From positions 62,001 through 126,000 of the forward strand of contig CANGBX010000006.1 in the NCBI GenBank assembly GCA_947452455.1: a stretch of DNA of 64,000 nt. The letters are read 5' to 3'. The position numbers and the translations under genes are program-made. Positions 36,445 through 45,225 of the stretch are shown here, piece after piece; positions within the stretch are counted from its first letter, which is position 1, and every line of letters starts with the position of its first letter. Origin of the DNA: Beijerinckiaceae bacterium. Lineage in GTDB: Bacteria; Pseudomonadota; Alphaproteobacteria; Rhizobiales; Beijerinckiaceae. The notes beneath the pieces are model-generated. The model was not told where the DNA came from and searched no databases. It was given only the letters and a program-made list of their open reading frames with translations.

Positions 36445-38559
36445 TTATGACTGCGCGCTGAGTGCCGCGAGCACGAAGCTCAATCGTTCCGGATTGACCG
36501 GCTTCAGCAAAGCATCATTAAAGCCGGCCTCTTTCAGCTCAAGCTGTGAAGTCACATCGACATGGGCAGAGACAGCCCAGATATGCGTGGCGTGATTGAG
36601 ACCGCGTTGCGTGCGGATGCGCCGTGTCGCTGTCATGCCATCCATCTCGGGCATTTGCAGATCCATCAGAATAAGATCGAATGGCTTCTCGTTGGCGATC
36701 AGAAACGCCTCCAAACCATTTTCAACAGCCGTCACCTGATGGCCCATCTTCTCAAGCATGAGCGTCAGAAGCATCCGGCTAGGCGCGACATCTTCAGCCA
36801 CAAGAATGCGAAGTGAGGGTACAAGCGTCGATGGAATAGCAGAGACCGGCTCACGTCTGTCGACAATTTTTTGCGGCTCGGGGGCCGGAATCTCGACAGT
36901 GAAATGCGTCCCGTGTCCGACTTTGCTATGCAGATTGATGGCGCCTGACATGGCTTCAGTGAGTTTTTTGCAAATGGTCAGGCCAAGGCCGGTGCCGGGC
37001 ATATGCTTGGCCCAGGCCGTGCGCTCAAATGGTTCAAAAATACGCACCTGATCTTCTTTCGAAATGCCGGGTCCCGTATCGATCACTTGCAGAATAAGCA
37101 GAGGACAGTCGGTACGAATATAAGATACGCAGAGTTCAACCTTGCCTTTGCGTGTATATTTGATCGCATTGACCAACAAATTGAGGATGATCTGCTTGAT
37201 CCGGTTGGCATCCCCTAAGATCAAGTCCGGAACGGATGAGTCCACTTGCGCGATCAGTTCCAGCTTGGTGTGCGGCGCAAGGACACGTGCCATATCCATC
37301 ACATTTTGCGCCAATAAACGCGGATTAAAAGGCCCTAATTCAATGCGAAATTGCCGTTCGTTAAAATGGCTGAAATCCAGAATATCATTGAGCAGAATGT
37401 TGAGCTGCTGTGCGGAAGAGGAAACGATCTGTAAAAAATGTTGGTCGTCTGGTTTGAGTTCGGCTGAGCGCAATTGATGTGCACCGCCGACAATGGCATT
37501 CATCGGTGTGCGCAATTCATGGCTGATTATGGTGATGAAACGGGTCTTTGCTTCAGTCGCAGTCAAAGCAGCATTGCGCGCTTGATAAAGCTGTTTGACA
37601 AGGCGCCATAAAACCAAAGTGAGAATGATCAGCAAAGAAGACATGCCGCCACCCAGAAGCGCAAAATTCATCGCTTGTTGTTTCCACGCCTCGAAAATAT
37701 GATCGCGTGAAACCGACACGCTCATGCCGATGGGCAAGACGGGGCTGTGTTGAAAGAACAGCATTTCATCGAAAGATGCGCGTATGTTTAAGCCACCGAT
37801 AAAGTGAAGGCCGCTTTCTGCGCTCGCGAAACGGCGCAGGATGTCAGGTGAAATTTGGCGATTGCCATTCGACAGATCATCGACATTTGTGCCGTGAGAT
37901 AAGACCACGCCATCGCGTCGGATGAGCGAAATGTCCAAGTTACCCAAAATAGCGGCTTGGTAAAAAGATGAGAAGAAGGCAGAGGGCAGGCCCGCCATCA
38001 TCAAGCCAAGTCTTTCACCTGACGCCGACCTGATGGGGCGTGCCACGTAGAAAAAAGGTTCTTGCGTGAAATGATTGATGTTCACACGGCTGATAAAAAA
38101 TTCCAGATAGGGATTTTCGGCAAAAGCCTGAAAGTAATCCCGTTCAGCGAGATTGATTTGCTGTGGCGGAAATTGGCGCGTGTGGTTGAGAATATTGCCG
38201 TCATTATCAAGGATGATGATGCCACTCACTTGTGGCAGGCCGATTATGGATTCACGCAACATTTCATGAACGCGAAATGTCGAAACAGTCGCGCGAAAAT
38301 CCGGCTCAAACGCCAGTTGAGCTTCCTCTAGTTTGTCGCGGACACCACGCAGCATAATATCGGCGCCATCCAGAGTTTGGAAGGCATGTGCTGTGAGAAT
38401 ATGGGTTGCTGCGGTGAGCCGGTTTTGCCATTCCCGGAGCACGACCGTGCGGCTCGACCAAATGGCATAAGCAGTGCTGAGCGCGCCGAGGGCTGCAAGA
38501 ACCATCCCCCCGGCTAAAATCAGCGCAGGAAGCCTCCGCCACCGATTTTTCGAACGCAT
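36445..38559 (-). CDS. Hybrid sensor histidine kinase with periplasmic sensor and receiver
   Basis: A 704-residue inner-membrane kinase. TM1 is about residues 12-33, the periplasmic part (about 36-290) is of dCache type with a segment VSGIIILDNDGNILNHTRQF, and TM2 (SSLLIILTLVLWRLV) is near 300-318. HisKA has the phospho-His at 347 in ISHELRTPMNA. The HATPase shows NAIKYTRKG, DTGPGI and GTGLGLTICKKL. The C-terminal receiver has Asp633 in LILMDLQMPEMDG. Unlike the kinase at 32222 it has no Hpt, so it would need another phosphotransfer protein. It is divergent from the OmpR-type regulator at 38928, which could be its partner. Confidence 0.9.
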   Translation of the reverse strand: MRSKNRWRRLPALILAGGMVLAALGALSTAYAIWSSRTVVLREWQNRLTAATHILTAHAFQTLDGADIMLRGVRDKLEEAQLAFEPDFRATVSTFRVHEMLRESIIGLPQVSGIIILDNDGNILNHTRQFPPQQINLAERDYFQAFAENPYLEFFISRVNINHFTQEPFFYVARPIRSASGERLGLMMAGLPSAFFSSFYQAAILGNLDISLIRRDGVVLSHGTNVDDLSNGNRQISPDILRRFASAESGLHFIGGLNIRASFDEMLFFQHSPVLPIGMSVSVSRDHIFEAWKQQAMNFALLGGGMSSLLIILTLVLWRLVKQLYQARNAALTATEAKTRFITIISHELRTPMNAIVGGAHQLRSAELKPDDQHFLQIVSSSAQQLNILLNDILDFSHFNERQFRIELGPFNPRLLAQNVMDMARVLAPHTKLELIAQVDSSVPDLILGDANRIKQIILNLLVNAIKYTRKGKVELCVSYIRTDCPLLILQVIDTGPGISKEDQVRIFEPFERTAWAKHMPGTGLGLTICKKLTEAMSGAINLHSKVGHGTHFTVEIPAPEPQKIVDRREPVSAIPSTLVPSLRILVAEDVAPSRMLLTLMLEKMGHQVTAVENGLEAFLIANEKPFDLILMDLQMPEMDGMTATRRIRTQRGLNHATHIWAVSAHVDVTSQLELKEAGFNDALLKPVNPERLSFVLAALSAQS

Positions 38560-38927
38560 TACAATATTGCCTGTGTTTATAAAAACATTTCAGGCGTTTA
38601 GTTTAAATGTAATCAATATTGAAATTGACCGATTAAGTTACGCCCATGGTGTATTTTGGTCTGTATTGCCGAATTTGGGCGCATGAGAGTAATGTCATTT
38701 ACCCGCCGAATCGGCGGGTAAATCAGCGCTGCTGAAAGAGCTGTCACGACGGTCAAAGAGCTAAAGCTTGACCAGAAAATTACAAGAAACCTAGTGTTCA
38801 CATGTAGATAAAGGACATCTAAGAGATTTGTATCAGAAATTGTTTCGCTTTTCGCGATATAAGTTGATTTGTAACGAGCGCTTGGCCTTTCCCGTGCCTG
38901 ACTTGCTCGCAACCGTGGAATGGTGTG
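38560..38927. other. AT-rich divergent intergenic region between kinase and regulator
   Basis: About 370 bases, visibly richer in A and T than the surroundings (TTTATAAAAACATTT, GTTTAAATGTAATCAATATT). It should hold both divergent promoters and contains a perfect 25-base palindrome at 38698. No gene is seen. Confidence 0.45.
38698..38722. promoter_or_regulatory. Perfect 25-base palindrome between divergent kinase and regulator genes
   Basis: TTTACCCGCCGA-A-TCGGCGGGTAAA: both 12-base arms pair completely around one central base. It lies about 140 bases upstream of the kinase and 205 bases upstream of the regulator. There is no gene end next to it, which argues for a protein-binding site over a terminator, though a short hairpin is also possible. 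Confidence 0.6.
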
Positions 38928-39692
38928 ATGACCGGACAAAATGCGGGCGCCGCTCCGGCGCGAGTGGTCTTGATCGAAGATTCTGAGCCCGTCCGCCAGA
39001 TGATCTCGGTTTATCTTTCCAATAATGGCATGAAGGTTTTCGAGGCTGACACGGTCAGCGCGGGCCGCCGTGCCGTGAACCTGTTGAAGCCGCAAATCGT
39101 GCTGCTCGATCTCGGTCTGGAAGATGGCGATGGTATCGACCTCTTGCCCGAGATTGTGAACCAGAAAATCCCCTGCATGGTCATTTCCGCGCGCAGCCAG
39201 GCTCTGGACCGCGTCATCTCGCTCGAAAAGGGCGCGCATGATTATATGACCAAGCCGATTGAATTGCGCGAATTGCTGCTGCGCATGCGCCGCATGATGG
39301 CCTCGCAGTCGATTGTGTCTTCACCCAATGAAACAATCTGGGCCTTTGGCGAGATCAAGGTCGATCAGGCTTTGCGCGCCATTATTCCGGCGAGCGGCAA
39401 TAAAAATGTGCCGATCACTGCCATGGAATTCAAACTGCTGCGCATGTTCACCTCGCGCGCCGGTCGTGTGGTCGATCGTGCAGAGCTCGCCAAAGTGATC
39501 GGCGTGCGCTCGGTCGAAGTCAGTCGCGCTCTGGATATTTCGGTCAGCCGTTTGCGCAAGAAATTGCGTGATGCGGGTTATGAAGTGAATCTGCGCTCCG
39601 TGCGCGGCTCGGGCTATCTCTTCTCCTCGGATGCGATCTCGCTGGGCGAGGGTTCCGACGAGAGTGAAGACGCCAATTCACTGGCCAATTGA
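38928..39692 (+). CDS. OmpR-type DNA-binding response regulator
   Basis: A 254-residue regulator. The receiver has IEDSEPVRQ, the phospho-Asp at 61 in VLLDLGLEDGDG and the conserved Lys in YMTKPIELREL. The winged-helix domain (about 150-235) includes ITAMEFKLLRMFTSRAGRVV, VSRALDISVSRLRKKL and VRGSGYLF. The tail is acidic (EGSDESEDANS). ATG 38928 was taken rather than the GTG just before it. It is divergent from a hybrid kinase across a palindrome-bearing gap, so it may act in that pathway, but that kinase ends in its own receiver and would need a phosphotransfer protein in between. It is followed by a strong terminator. Confidence 0.9.
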   Translation: MTGQNAGAAPARVVLIEDSEPVRQMISVYLSNNGMKVFEADTVSAGRRAVNLLKPQIVLLDLGLEDGDGIDLLPEIVNQKIPCMVISARSQALDRVISLEKGAHDYMTKPIELRELLLRMRRMMASQSIVSSPNETIWAFGEIKVDQALRAIIPASGNKNVPITAMEFKLLRMFTSRAGRVVDRAELAKVIGVRSVEVSRALDISVSRLRKKLRDAGYEVNLRSVRGSGYLFSSDAISLGEGSDESEDANSLAN

Positions 39693-39701
39693 GCCAGACA
39701 C

Positions 39702-39734
39702 AAAACAAGCGGCGCATCATGCGCCGCTTGTTTT
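39702..39734 (+). terminator. Intrinsic terminator of the response regulator gene
   Basis: AAAACAAGCGGCGCAT and ATGCGCCGCTTGTTTT pair perfectly over 16 bases around one base, nine bases after the stop codon. The T run is short (TTTT) but the stem is strong. It is symmetrical and could act on both strands. Confidence 0.9.
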
Positions 39735-39840
39735 ACGAGCCAATTTTTCAACGATCTGACATTTTTGTTGGACCGGCATGCGGCAATCGTCGCAGCTGCG
39801 CAGCGTTGCTTGCTGTCGCTCTTTGTGTTCAAGCTTGTGC

Positions 39841-40374
39841 ATGAAGAAAATCATCAAACCATTCTCGGTCGAAAGGCGACATGCCGGCCGCAAAGGGTCT
39901 GGCGTGGGAAAGCCGCTGCAAGATGTGGCTGAAGCAGCGCCGCAAGAGAGCATGCCAACATCTGTATGGCCCGAGATTCCACAGCCCCGTCCGTCAGATG
40001 CACGTCGCGTAGCAGATGCGCTCTTTGCGCGCGCGGTTGAGCCGGAGAGCGCGAAGGGGACAGCCACACAAGCTGCAAGCCAAACTCCCGAGCGCCGCGT
40101 TTTGCAGGCCCTGGATGAGGAAGATCACATCAAGCGCCTTTTGGAGGAAGAAGAGGCGCGTTGTCCGCGCCGGGGGCGCAAGCCTTTGCAAAGAGAGAAG
40201 CTGGCGCCGCTTGCGCAGATGCGTGACAAGCCGGTTGAGGCAGCTGCGGCACCCCCGGCCTTGCCCCAGCGCATTGCCGGCTATATCCGCGGGCGGATTT
40301 TTGCCCGCTACGCGCGGCGCACGGAGCTGGCGCCCGGCCAATATTGGCGCAAGCGCCCCAAGCCTGCGTGGTGA
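39841..40374 (+). CDS. Hypothetical charged protein
   Basis: A 177-residue protein I do not recognise. It starts MKKIIKPFSVERRHAGRKGS and has a Pro/Ala-rich middle, an acidic helix (about LQALDEEDHIKRLLEEEEAR) and a basic C-terminal third with IAGYIRGRIFARYARRTELA. There is no signal peptide or membrane helix. The frame is open to an ATG at 39778; ATG 39841 was chosen because the upstream 21 codons are Cys- and Ser-rich and look like leader DNA. Codon composition resembles that of its neighbours, so it is probably a true gene. It ends before a bidirectional terminator. Confidence 0.6.
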   Translation: MKKIIKPFSVERRHAGRKGSGVGKPLQDVAEAAPQESMPTSVWPEIPQPRPSDARRVADALFARAVEPESAKGTATQAASQTPERRVLQALDEEDHIKRLLEEEEARCPRRGRKPLQREKLAPLAQMRDKPVEAAAAPPALPQRIAGYIRGRIFARYARRTELAPGQYWRKRPKPAW

Positions 40375-40418
40375 TACAGGCTGTTTCAATTATGAAAGCG
40401 TAGTAGCGCAGGTGATAA

Positions 40419-40443
40419 AAAAGCCCGCCAGAGGCGGGCTTTT
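40419..40443. terminator. Bidirectional terminator between the hypothetical gene and pntB
   Basis: AAAAGCCCGCC-AGA-GGCGGGCTTTT is a perfect 11-base stem with A and T runs on either side. It separates two convergent genes and suits both. Confidence 0.92.
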
Positions 40444-40449
40444 GAAGAA

Positions 40450-41853
40450 TTAATGTCCGAGCGCTTTGACAATCTCATCGACGACTTTTTTGGCATCGCC
40501 AAAAAGCATCATCGTATTGTCTTTGAAGAAGAGTTCGTTCTCGACGCCCGCATAGCCCGAGCCCATGCCGCGCTTGATGAACAGAACCGTCTTGGCCTTT
40601 TCGACATCGAGAATCGGCATGCCGTAAATGGCCGATGTCGGATCGGTCTTGGCCGCGGGATTGGTCACGTCATTGGCGCCAATCACAAAGGCAACGTCAG
40701 CGCGACCGAATTCCGAATTGATATCCTCGAGCTCGAAGACTTCGTCATAAGGCACATTGGCTTCTGCGAGCAGCACGTTCATGTGGCCCGGCATACGCCC
40801 CGCCACCGGATGAATGGCGTAGGAAACTTCCACGCCTTCTTTCTTCAGCATGTCGGCCATTTCGCGCAACGTGTGCTGGGCTTGCGCCACGGCCATGCCG
40901 TAACCCGGCACGATGATGACCTTGCCCGCATTTTTCATGATGTAGGCGGCATCTTCCGCAGAACCCTGTTTCACAGGGCGCGTCTCAACGGCGCCTGCTG
41001 CAGCCGTCGCCGTCTCGCCGCCAAAGCCGCCGAGAATAACGGAGAAGAAGGAGCGGTTCATGCCCTTACACATAATGTAGGACAGGATCGCGCCCGATGA
41101 GCCCACCAGCGCGCCGGTGATGATGAGCGCGAGATTGCCAAGCGTGAAGCCAATGCCTGCTGCTGCCCAACCCGAATAGGAATTGAGCATCGACACAACG
41201 ACCGGCATATCAGCGCCGCCAATCGGCACGATGAGCAAAACGCCCAGTGCCAGCGATACTGCGCAAATCGCCCAGAAGAACATGTGGCTTTCTGTGACGC
41301 AGAACATGCCGATGAGCACGATCAAACCTGCGCCCAGCGCAATATTGATGAGATGGCGGCTCGGCAGCAGGATCGGCTTACCCGACATGCGGCCATCGAG
41401 TTTCAAAAAGGCGATGATCGAGCCGGTGAAAGTGATGGCGCCAATGGCTGCACCAATCGACATTTCAACCAAGCTTGCACCATGGATGGAGCCTTTGATG
41501 CCAATGCCGAAAGCTTGCGGCGCATAAAGCGCGCCCGCTGCCACGAGCACAGCGGCAAGGCCGACGAGCGCATGGAAGAAAGCCACAAGCTGCGGCATAG
41601 CGGTCATTTGCACCGTGCGTGCACGCCAAGCGCCAATGCCGCCACCAATGGCAATGCCTGCAATGACAAGCGCCCAAGAGGAAAGGCCAACCGGCATGCG
41701 GTAGAGCAGGGTTGTAACAATGGCGATCGCCATGCCGACCATGCCGTAGACATTGCCTTGGCGTGAAGTCGCGGGTGAAGAGAGGCCGCGCAGCGACAGA
41801 ATGAAGAGGACGCCGCAAACGAGATAGAGAAGGGCTGCGATATTCGCGTTCAT
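40450..41853 (-). CDS. pntB: NAD(P) transhydrogenase subunit beta
   Basis: A 467-residue membrane subunit of proton-translocating transhydrogenase, which reduces NADP with NADH using the proton gradient. About eight or nine helices occupy residues 1-270, followed by the NADP-binding dIII domain with VIIVPGYGMAVAQAQHTLRE, YAIHPVAGRMPGHMNVLLAE and FVIGANDVTNPAAKTDPTSA. It is the last gene of pntAA-pntAB-pntB, starting four bases after pntAB. The stop codon lies seven bases from the bidirectional terminator. Confidence 0.96.
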   Translation of the reverse strand: MNANIAALLYLVCGVLFILSLRGLSSPATSRQGNVYGMVGMAIAIVTTLLYRMPVGLSSWALVIAGIAIGGGIGAWRARTVQMTAMPQLVAFFHALVGLAAVLVAAGALYAPQAFGIGIKGSIHGASLVEMSIGAAIGAITFTGSIIAFLKLDGRMSGKPILLPSRHLINIALGAGLIVLIGMFCVTESHMFFWAICAVSLALGVLLIVPIGGADMPVVVSMLNSYSGWAAAGIGFTLGNLALIITGALVGSSGAILSYIMCKGMNRSFFSVILGGFGGETATAAAGAVETRPVKQGSAEDAAYIMKNAGKVIIVPGYGMAVAQAQHTLREMADMLKKEGVEVSYAIHPVAGRMPGHMNVLLAEANVPYDEVFELEDINSEFGRADVAFVIGANDVTNPAAKTDPTSAIYGMPILDVEKAKTVLFIKRGMGSGYAGVENELFFKDNTMMLFGDAKKVVDEIVKALGH

Positions 41854-41857
41854 GGGA

Positions 41858-42307
41858 TCAGCCCTTCTTCTTGTACATGGCGAGCATGCGTTCGGTGACG
41901 AGGAAGCCGCCGAAAATATTCACGCAAGCCAGAACGAGGGCGATGAAGCCGAAGATCTTGGCGTAGATGGCGCCATCATCATTGCCGCCCGCCGCATCCA
42001 CACCCACCGACAGCAAAGCGCCGACGACGATGACGGAGGAGATGGCATTGGTGACGGACATGAGCGGCGTATGCAGCGCGGGCGTCACCGACCAGACGAC
42101 ATAATAGCCGACGAAAATCGCCAGCGCGAAAATCGCGAGGCGGAAGACGAAGGGATCAATCGCGCCACCGGAAGCTGCATAAGCAGCGCCAGCTGCGGCT
42201 TCGCCCAATTGGTCAGCGGAATGTTGCAACATATCAGCCGCTTCGCGCGCGAGTTTCGCCGCCGCATTGGCCTTATCGAGAATTTGAATGGGTGTATCGT
42301 TAGCCAT
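41858..42307 (-). CDS. pntAB: NAD(P) transhydrogenase subunit alpha part 2
   Basis: A 149-residue protein corresponding to the membrane half of E. coli PntA. A short amphipathic N-terminus is followed by three or four helices: [37 protein letters not shown] and [20 protein letters not shown]. The [20 protein letters not shown] segment is diagnostic. The split of PntA into two genes is usual in Rhizobiales and Rhodospirillum. It lies between pntAA (15 bases upstream) and pntB. Confidence 0.95.
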   Translation of the reverse strand: MANDTPIQILDKANAAAKLAREAADMLQHSADQLGEAAAGAAYAASGGAIDPFVFRLAIFALAIFVGYYVVWSVTPALHTPLMSVTNAISSVIVVGALLSVGVDAAGGNDDGAIYAKIFGFIALVLACVNIFGGFLVTERMLAMYKKKG

Positions 42308-42322
42308 GGGTCACCTGTCTCA

Positions 42323-43462
42323 TCACGGCTTGGGCAGGAAATTGGGATGAACAACGGCGCCATCGCGCGTCAGCAGCGTGGCTTTCACCAGCTCGTCATC
42401 CCATTTCGGTGAAAGGCTTTTGGTCTCCTTGTCGACCATCGTTTCCACGAAGGCGAGAAGGTTTTTGGCGTAAAGGCTGGAAGCGGTCGCAGCCAAACGG
42501 CCCGGCACATTGAGATTGCCGACAATATGCACGCCATTGTCAGTGATGACGGTTTCACCAGCCTTGGCGAGTTCGCAATTGCCGCCGCGCTCGACCGCGA
42601 GATCGATAATCACCGAACCGGCGCGCATCGAATGCACCATGTCGGCTGTGAGCAGTTTCGGCGCGGGGCGACCGGGGATCAAAGCGGTCGTGATGACAAT
42701 GTCCTGCTTGGCAATATGCGAGGCCACGAGTGCTGCCTGCTTGGCCTTGTAGCCATCCGACATTTCTTTGGCATAGCCACCGGATGTTTCAGCCTGTTTG
42801 AATTCATCATCCTCAACGGCGATGAATTTTGCACCAAGCGATTCCACTTGTTCTTTGGTGGCAGGGCGCACGTCGGTTGCGGTGACAATCGCGCCCAAGC
42901 GGCGCGCGGTGGCAATGGCTTGCAAGCCTGCAACGCCGACACCCATGATGAAAATGCGCGCGGCTGGCACAGTGCCCGCTGCCGTCATCATCATCGGCAA
43001 AGCGCGGCCATATTCGGCAGCGCCATCAATGACAGCGCGATAGCCCGCGAGATTGGCCTGCGACGAGAGCACGTCCATGACTTGCGCGCGTGTGATGCGC
43101 GGCATGAATTCCATGGCAAAGCCATTTACGCCGGCTTGCGCCATAGCGTTCAGCGCGGCGTCCTGACCGTAAGGGTCCATGGTCGCGATGACAGAAGCGC
43201 CGCGCTTGTAATGGGCGAGTTCTGACGTCTCGGGACGGCGCACTTTCAAGATGAGATCAGCATCTTTGCAAGTGGCGGCCGCATCGGCAGCGATAGTGGC
43301 ACCGGCCGCTTCATAATCCGCATTGGTGATGCCGGAGGTGCGGCCCGCATCCGCTTGCACGGTAACGCTCGCGCCTAGGGCCACGAGTTTCTTCACCGTC
43401 TCGGGTGTGGCAGCCACCCTCGTTTCGGCGTTTGAGATTTCTGCAGGTATGGCGACGCGCAT
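42323..43462 (-). CDS. pntAA: NAD(P) transhydrogenase subunit alpha part 1
   Basis: A 379-residue soluble NAD-binding subunit (dI). MRVAIPAEISNAETRVAATP is the usual N-terminus, MEFMPRITRAQVMDVLSSQA is the conserved dI segment, and the NAD-binding fold has IMGVGVAGLQAIATARRLGA. GRPAPKLLTADMV and NLNVPGRLAATAS also match. The frame is open to 43507, but ATG 43462 has GGAG five bases upstream and the extension would run into a terminator hairpin. It is the first of the three pnt genes. Confidence 0.95.
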   Translation of the reverse strand: MRVAIPAEISNAETRVAATPETVKKLVALGASVTVQADAGRTSGITNADYEAAGATIAADAAATCKDADLILKVRRPETSELAHYKRGASVIATMDPYGQDAALNAMAQAGVNGFAMEFMPRITRAQVMDVLSSQANLAGYRAVIDGAAEYGRALPMMMTAAGTVPAARIFIMGVGVAGLQAIATARRLGAIVTATDVRPATKEQVESLGAKFIAVEDDEFKQAETSGGYAKEMSDGYKAKQAALVASHIAKQDIVITTALIPGRPAPKLLTADMVHSMRAGSVIIDLAVERGGNCELAKAGETVITDNGVHIVGNLNVPGRLAATASSLYAKNLLAFVETMVDKETKSLSPKWDDELVKATLLTRDGAVVHPNFLPKP

Positions 43463-43493
43463 AGGGGCTCCGAAAAACGTGGGGCCTAGAAAC

Positions 43494-43518
43494 AGAAAGG
43501 CGAGCACTTGGCTCGCCT
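43494..43518 (-). terminator. Terminator between the oxidase subunit IV gene and pntAA
   Basis: AGGCGAGC-ACTTG-GCTCGCCT is a perfect 8-base stem. On the minus strand it is followed by TTCTGTTT. It lies about 23 bases past the stop of the small oxidase gene and may only attenuate transcription into pntAA. Confidence 0.65.
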
Positions 43519-43540
43519 CTTTGTTTGGAAAGACCGATCC

Positions 43541-43687
43541 TTAGAGAAGGGTCACAGCCATAAAGATGACGATACCGACACAGAAAACCGTGCCCCATTT
43601 GAACATTTCAACAAAGAGCCCGTAGGTCTTTTCATGTTCCGCATAATCCATCGCCGGATGGCCAGCGGAGCTGTCATTGTCAGCCAT
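43541..43687 (-). CDS. aa3-type cytochrome c oxidase subunit IV
   Basis: A 48-residue protein: an acidic cytoplasmic start (MADNDSSAGHPAMDYAEHEK) leads to a single membrane helix (about residues 29-48, ending VIFMAVTLL). This is the COX4_pro_2 type found in alphaproteobacteria, a small accessory subunit of the aa3 terminal oxidase. AGGGG lies three bases before the ATG. The catalytic oxidase genes are elsewhere; its place in front of pntAA is one I recall from other Rhizobiales. A weak terminator separates it from pntAA. Confidence 0.88.
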   Translation of the reverse strand: MADNDSSAGHPAMDYAEHEKTYGLFVEMFKWGTVFCVGIVIFMAVTLL

Positions 43688-43828
43688 GTTCCCCTCTTCT
43701 TCAGATTTACGCCCTTGAACGGGCAGAAGATCACCAATGGCCTTGAATTAGCTTAAAGACGGGTTGGGGGCAATCAGACTGGCGCCTGATGCCTTTGGGC
43801 AAAGGTGGGTTTTTTGTCGCAAGAGGGC

Positions 43829-45187
43829 TCAGCTCAAGCCCGAGGCGGCCAGCGCCCGGGTCTGGCGGGCCGCAATGTCCTGTGGCGAGCGCCCGGCCTC
43901 CCCGAAAGCCTCATTGAAAAGGCTGCAGAAATTGAGCTTGGCATCCAGATGGAGGAAGACCGCCCCCAGCCCGATGGCCGCCCGATCCATAAAGACGAAT
44001 TCCTGCGGGATCCGGACCGGACCCTTGGCTTTCAGCTCCTGAACCACCTGCATCATCTCGCGCCGCCCATATTGGCCGGGGGGGATGCCATCGGCGACGG
44101 TGCGGACCCGGTCTTCGAGCAGGGGGCCGTAGATAAAGCGGGCCCAAATGTTCAAAACCTCGATCACATCGCGCCGCAGGCCCTTAAAGCCCCAAAGCTC
44201 ATAGGCATGGACGATGCGCGCCTCATCATGGGCAAGCAGGCCCTCATAGAGCTCCACCACGCCTTGGATGAATTGAACGGGGAAAATACGCACGCAGCCG
44301 TAATCGAGCAGGTTGATGCCCGCAGCCTCGCCGCCCTCTTCAAAGACAGTGTAATTGCCCAAATGCGGATCGCCATGGATCACGCCATATTGGCTGAACG
44401 GATGCCACCAAGCGCGGAACATGGCGACAGCGAGGCGGTTGCGGACCTCTTGATCGGCTTGTTTGAAATCGAGCAGCTTGCGCCCGTCGAGCCATTGCAA
44501 AGTGAGCAAGCGGCCTGTCGAGAGATCTGTGCGCACGCGCGGCACGCGCACATTGTCAGCGCCTTTCAACATGAGCGCATAGAGTACCGCATGTTTGGCT
44601 TCGCGTTGGTAGTCAAGCTCTTCACGCACGCGCTCGCCAATTTCACGCGCTGCTTCCTGCGTGTCGATGGCGGGGCTGAATTGGCGATGTAAAGCAAAAA
44701 GCATCTGCAATTGGCTGAGATCTGCCTCAACCGCCGAGGCCATATCAGGATATTGCAGCTTGCAGGCAAGGCGCTCGCCATCATGTGCTGTGGCGCGATG
44801 CACTTGCCCGAGTGAGGCGGCAGCTGTGGGGTGCAGATCAAACTCAGCAAATTTGCTGCGCCAATCCGCGCCAAGCTCGGCCATCATGCGGCGCTTGACG
44901 AAAGCGGCTCCCATGGGCGGGGCATCGGATTGCAGCTTTTGCAATTCTTCTGCAAATTCCGGCGGCAGCAGATCAGGGATCGTCGCCATCATCTGCGCGA
45001 CTTTCATCAGCGGACCTTTGAGTCCACCAAGCGCTGCACGCAAAGCCACCGCACTGCCGGGAATATCTTGCAGGCCCAAAAGCCGCGCGCCCGCCATGCG
45101 CGCGGCCACGCCACCCACTTGTGTGCTCACCCGCGCATAGCGAGACGCGCGGGCGGAAAAGCGATTGCGTTCTGTATCTTCGGTCAT
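43829..45187 (-). CDS. AarF/ABC1/UbiB-type atypical kinase
   Basis: A 452-residue protein of the ABC1 family (UbiB/COQ8-like). Its early motif reads LMKVAQMMAT, where the family usually has K-x-G-Q, so the conserved Gly is replaced by Ala. AASLGQVHRA is the Ala-rich loop replacing a P-loop, EELDYQREAKHA follows, and VIHGDPHLGNY plus LLDYGC provide the catalytic-type Asp and metal site. Family members are ATPases that support ubiquinone biosynthesis or lipid handling at the membrane. There is no transmembrane tail. It is a separate transcription unit from the toxin-antitoxin pair 40 bases upstream, unless read through. Confidence 0.88.
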   Translation of the reverse strand: MTEDTERNRFSARASRYARVSTQVGGVAARMAGARLLGLQDIPGSAVALRAALGGLKGPLMKVAQMMATIPDLLPPEFAEELQKLQSDAPPMGAAFVKRRMMAELGADWRSKFAEFDLHPTAAASLGQVHRATAHDGERLACKLQYPDMASAVEADLSQLQMLFALHRQFSPAIDTQEAAREIGERVREELDYQREAKHAVLYALMLKGADNVRVPRVRTDLSTGRLLTLQWLDGRKLLDFKQADQEVRNRLAVAMFRAWWHPFSQYGVIHGDPHLGNYTVFEEGGEAAGINLLDYGCVRIFPVQFIQGVVELYEGLLAHDEARIVHAYELWGFKGLRRDVIEVLNIWARFIYGPLLEDRVRTVADGIPPGQYGRREMMQVVQELKAKGPVRIPQEFVFMDRAAIGLGAVFLHLDAKLNFCSLFNEAFGEAGRSPQDIAARQTRALAASGLS

Positions 45188-45225
45188 GGGATTTTATACG
45201 CTGGAAACACCGCGGCGGATGGCCT

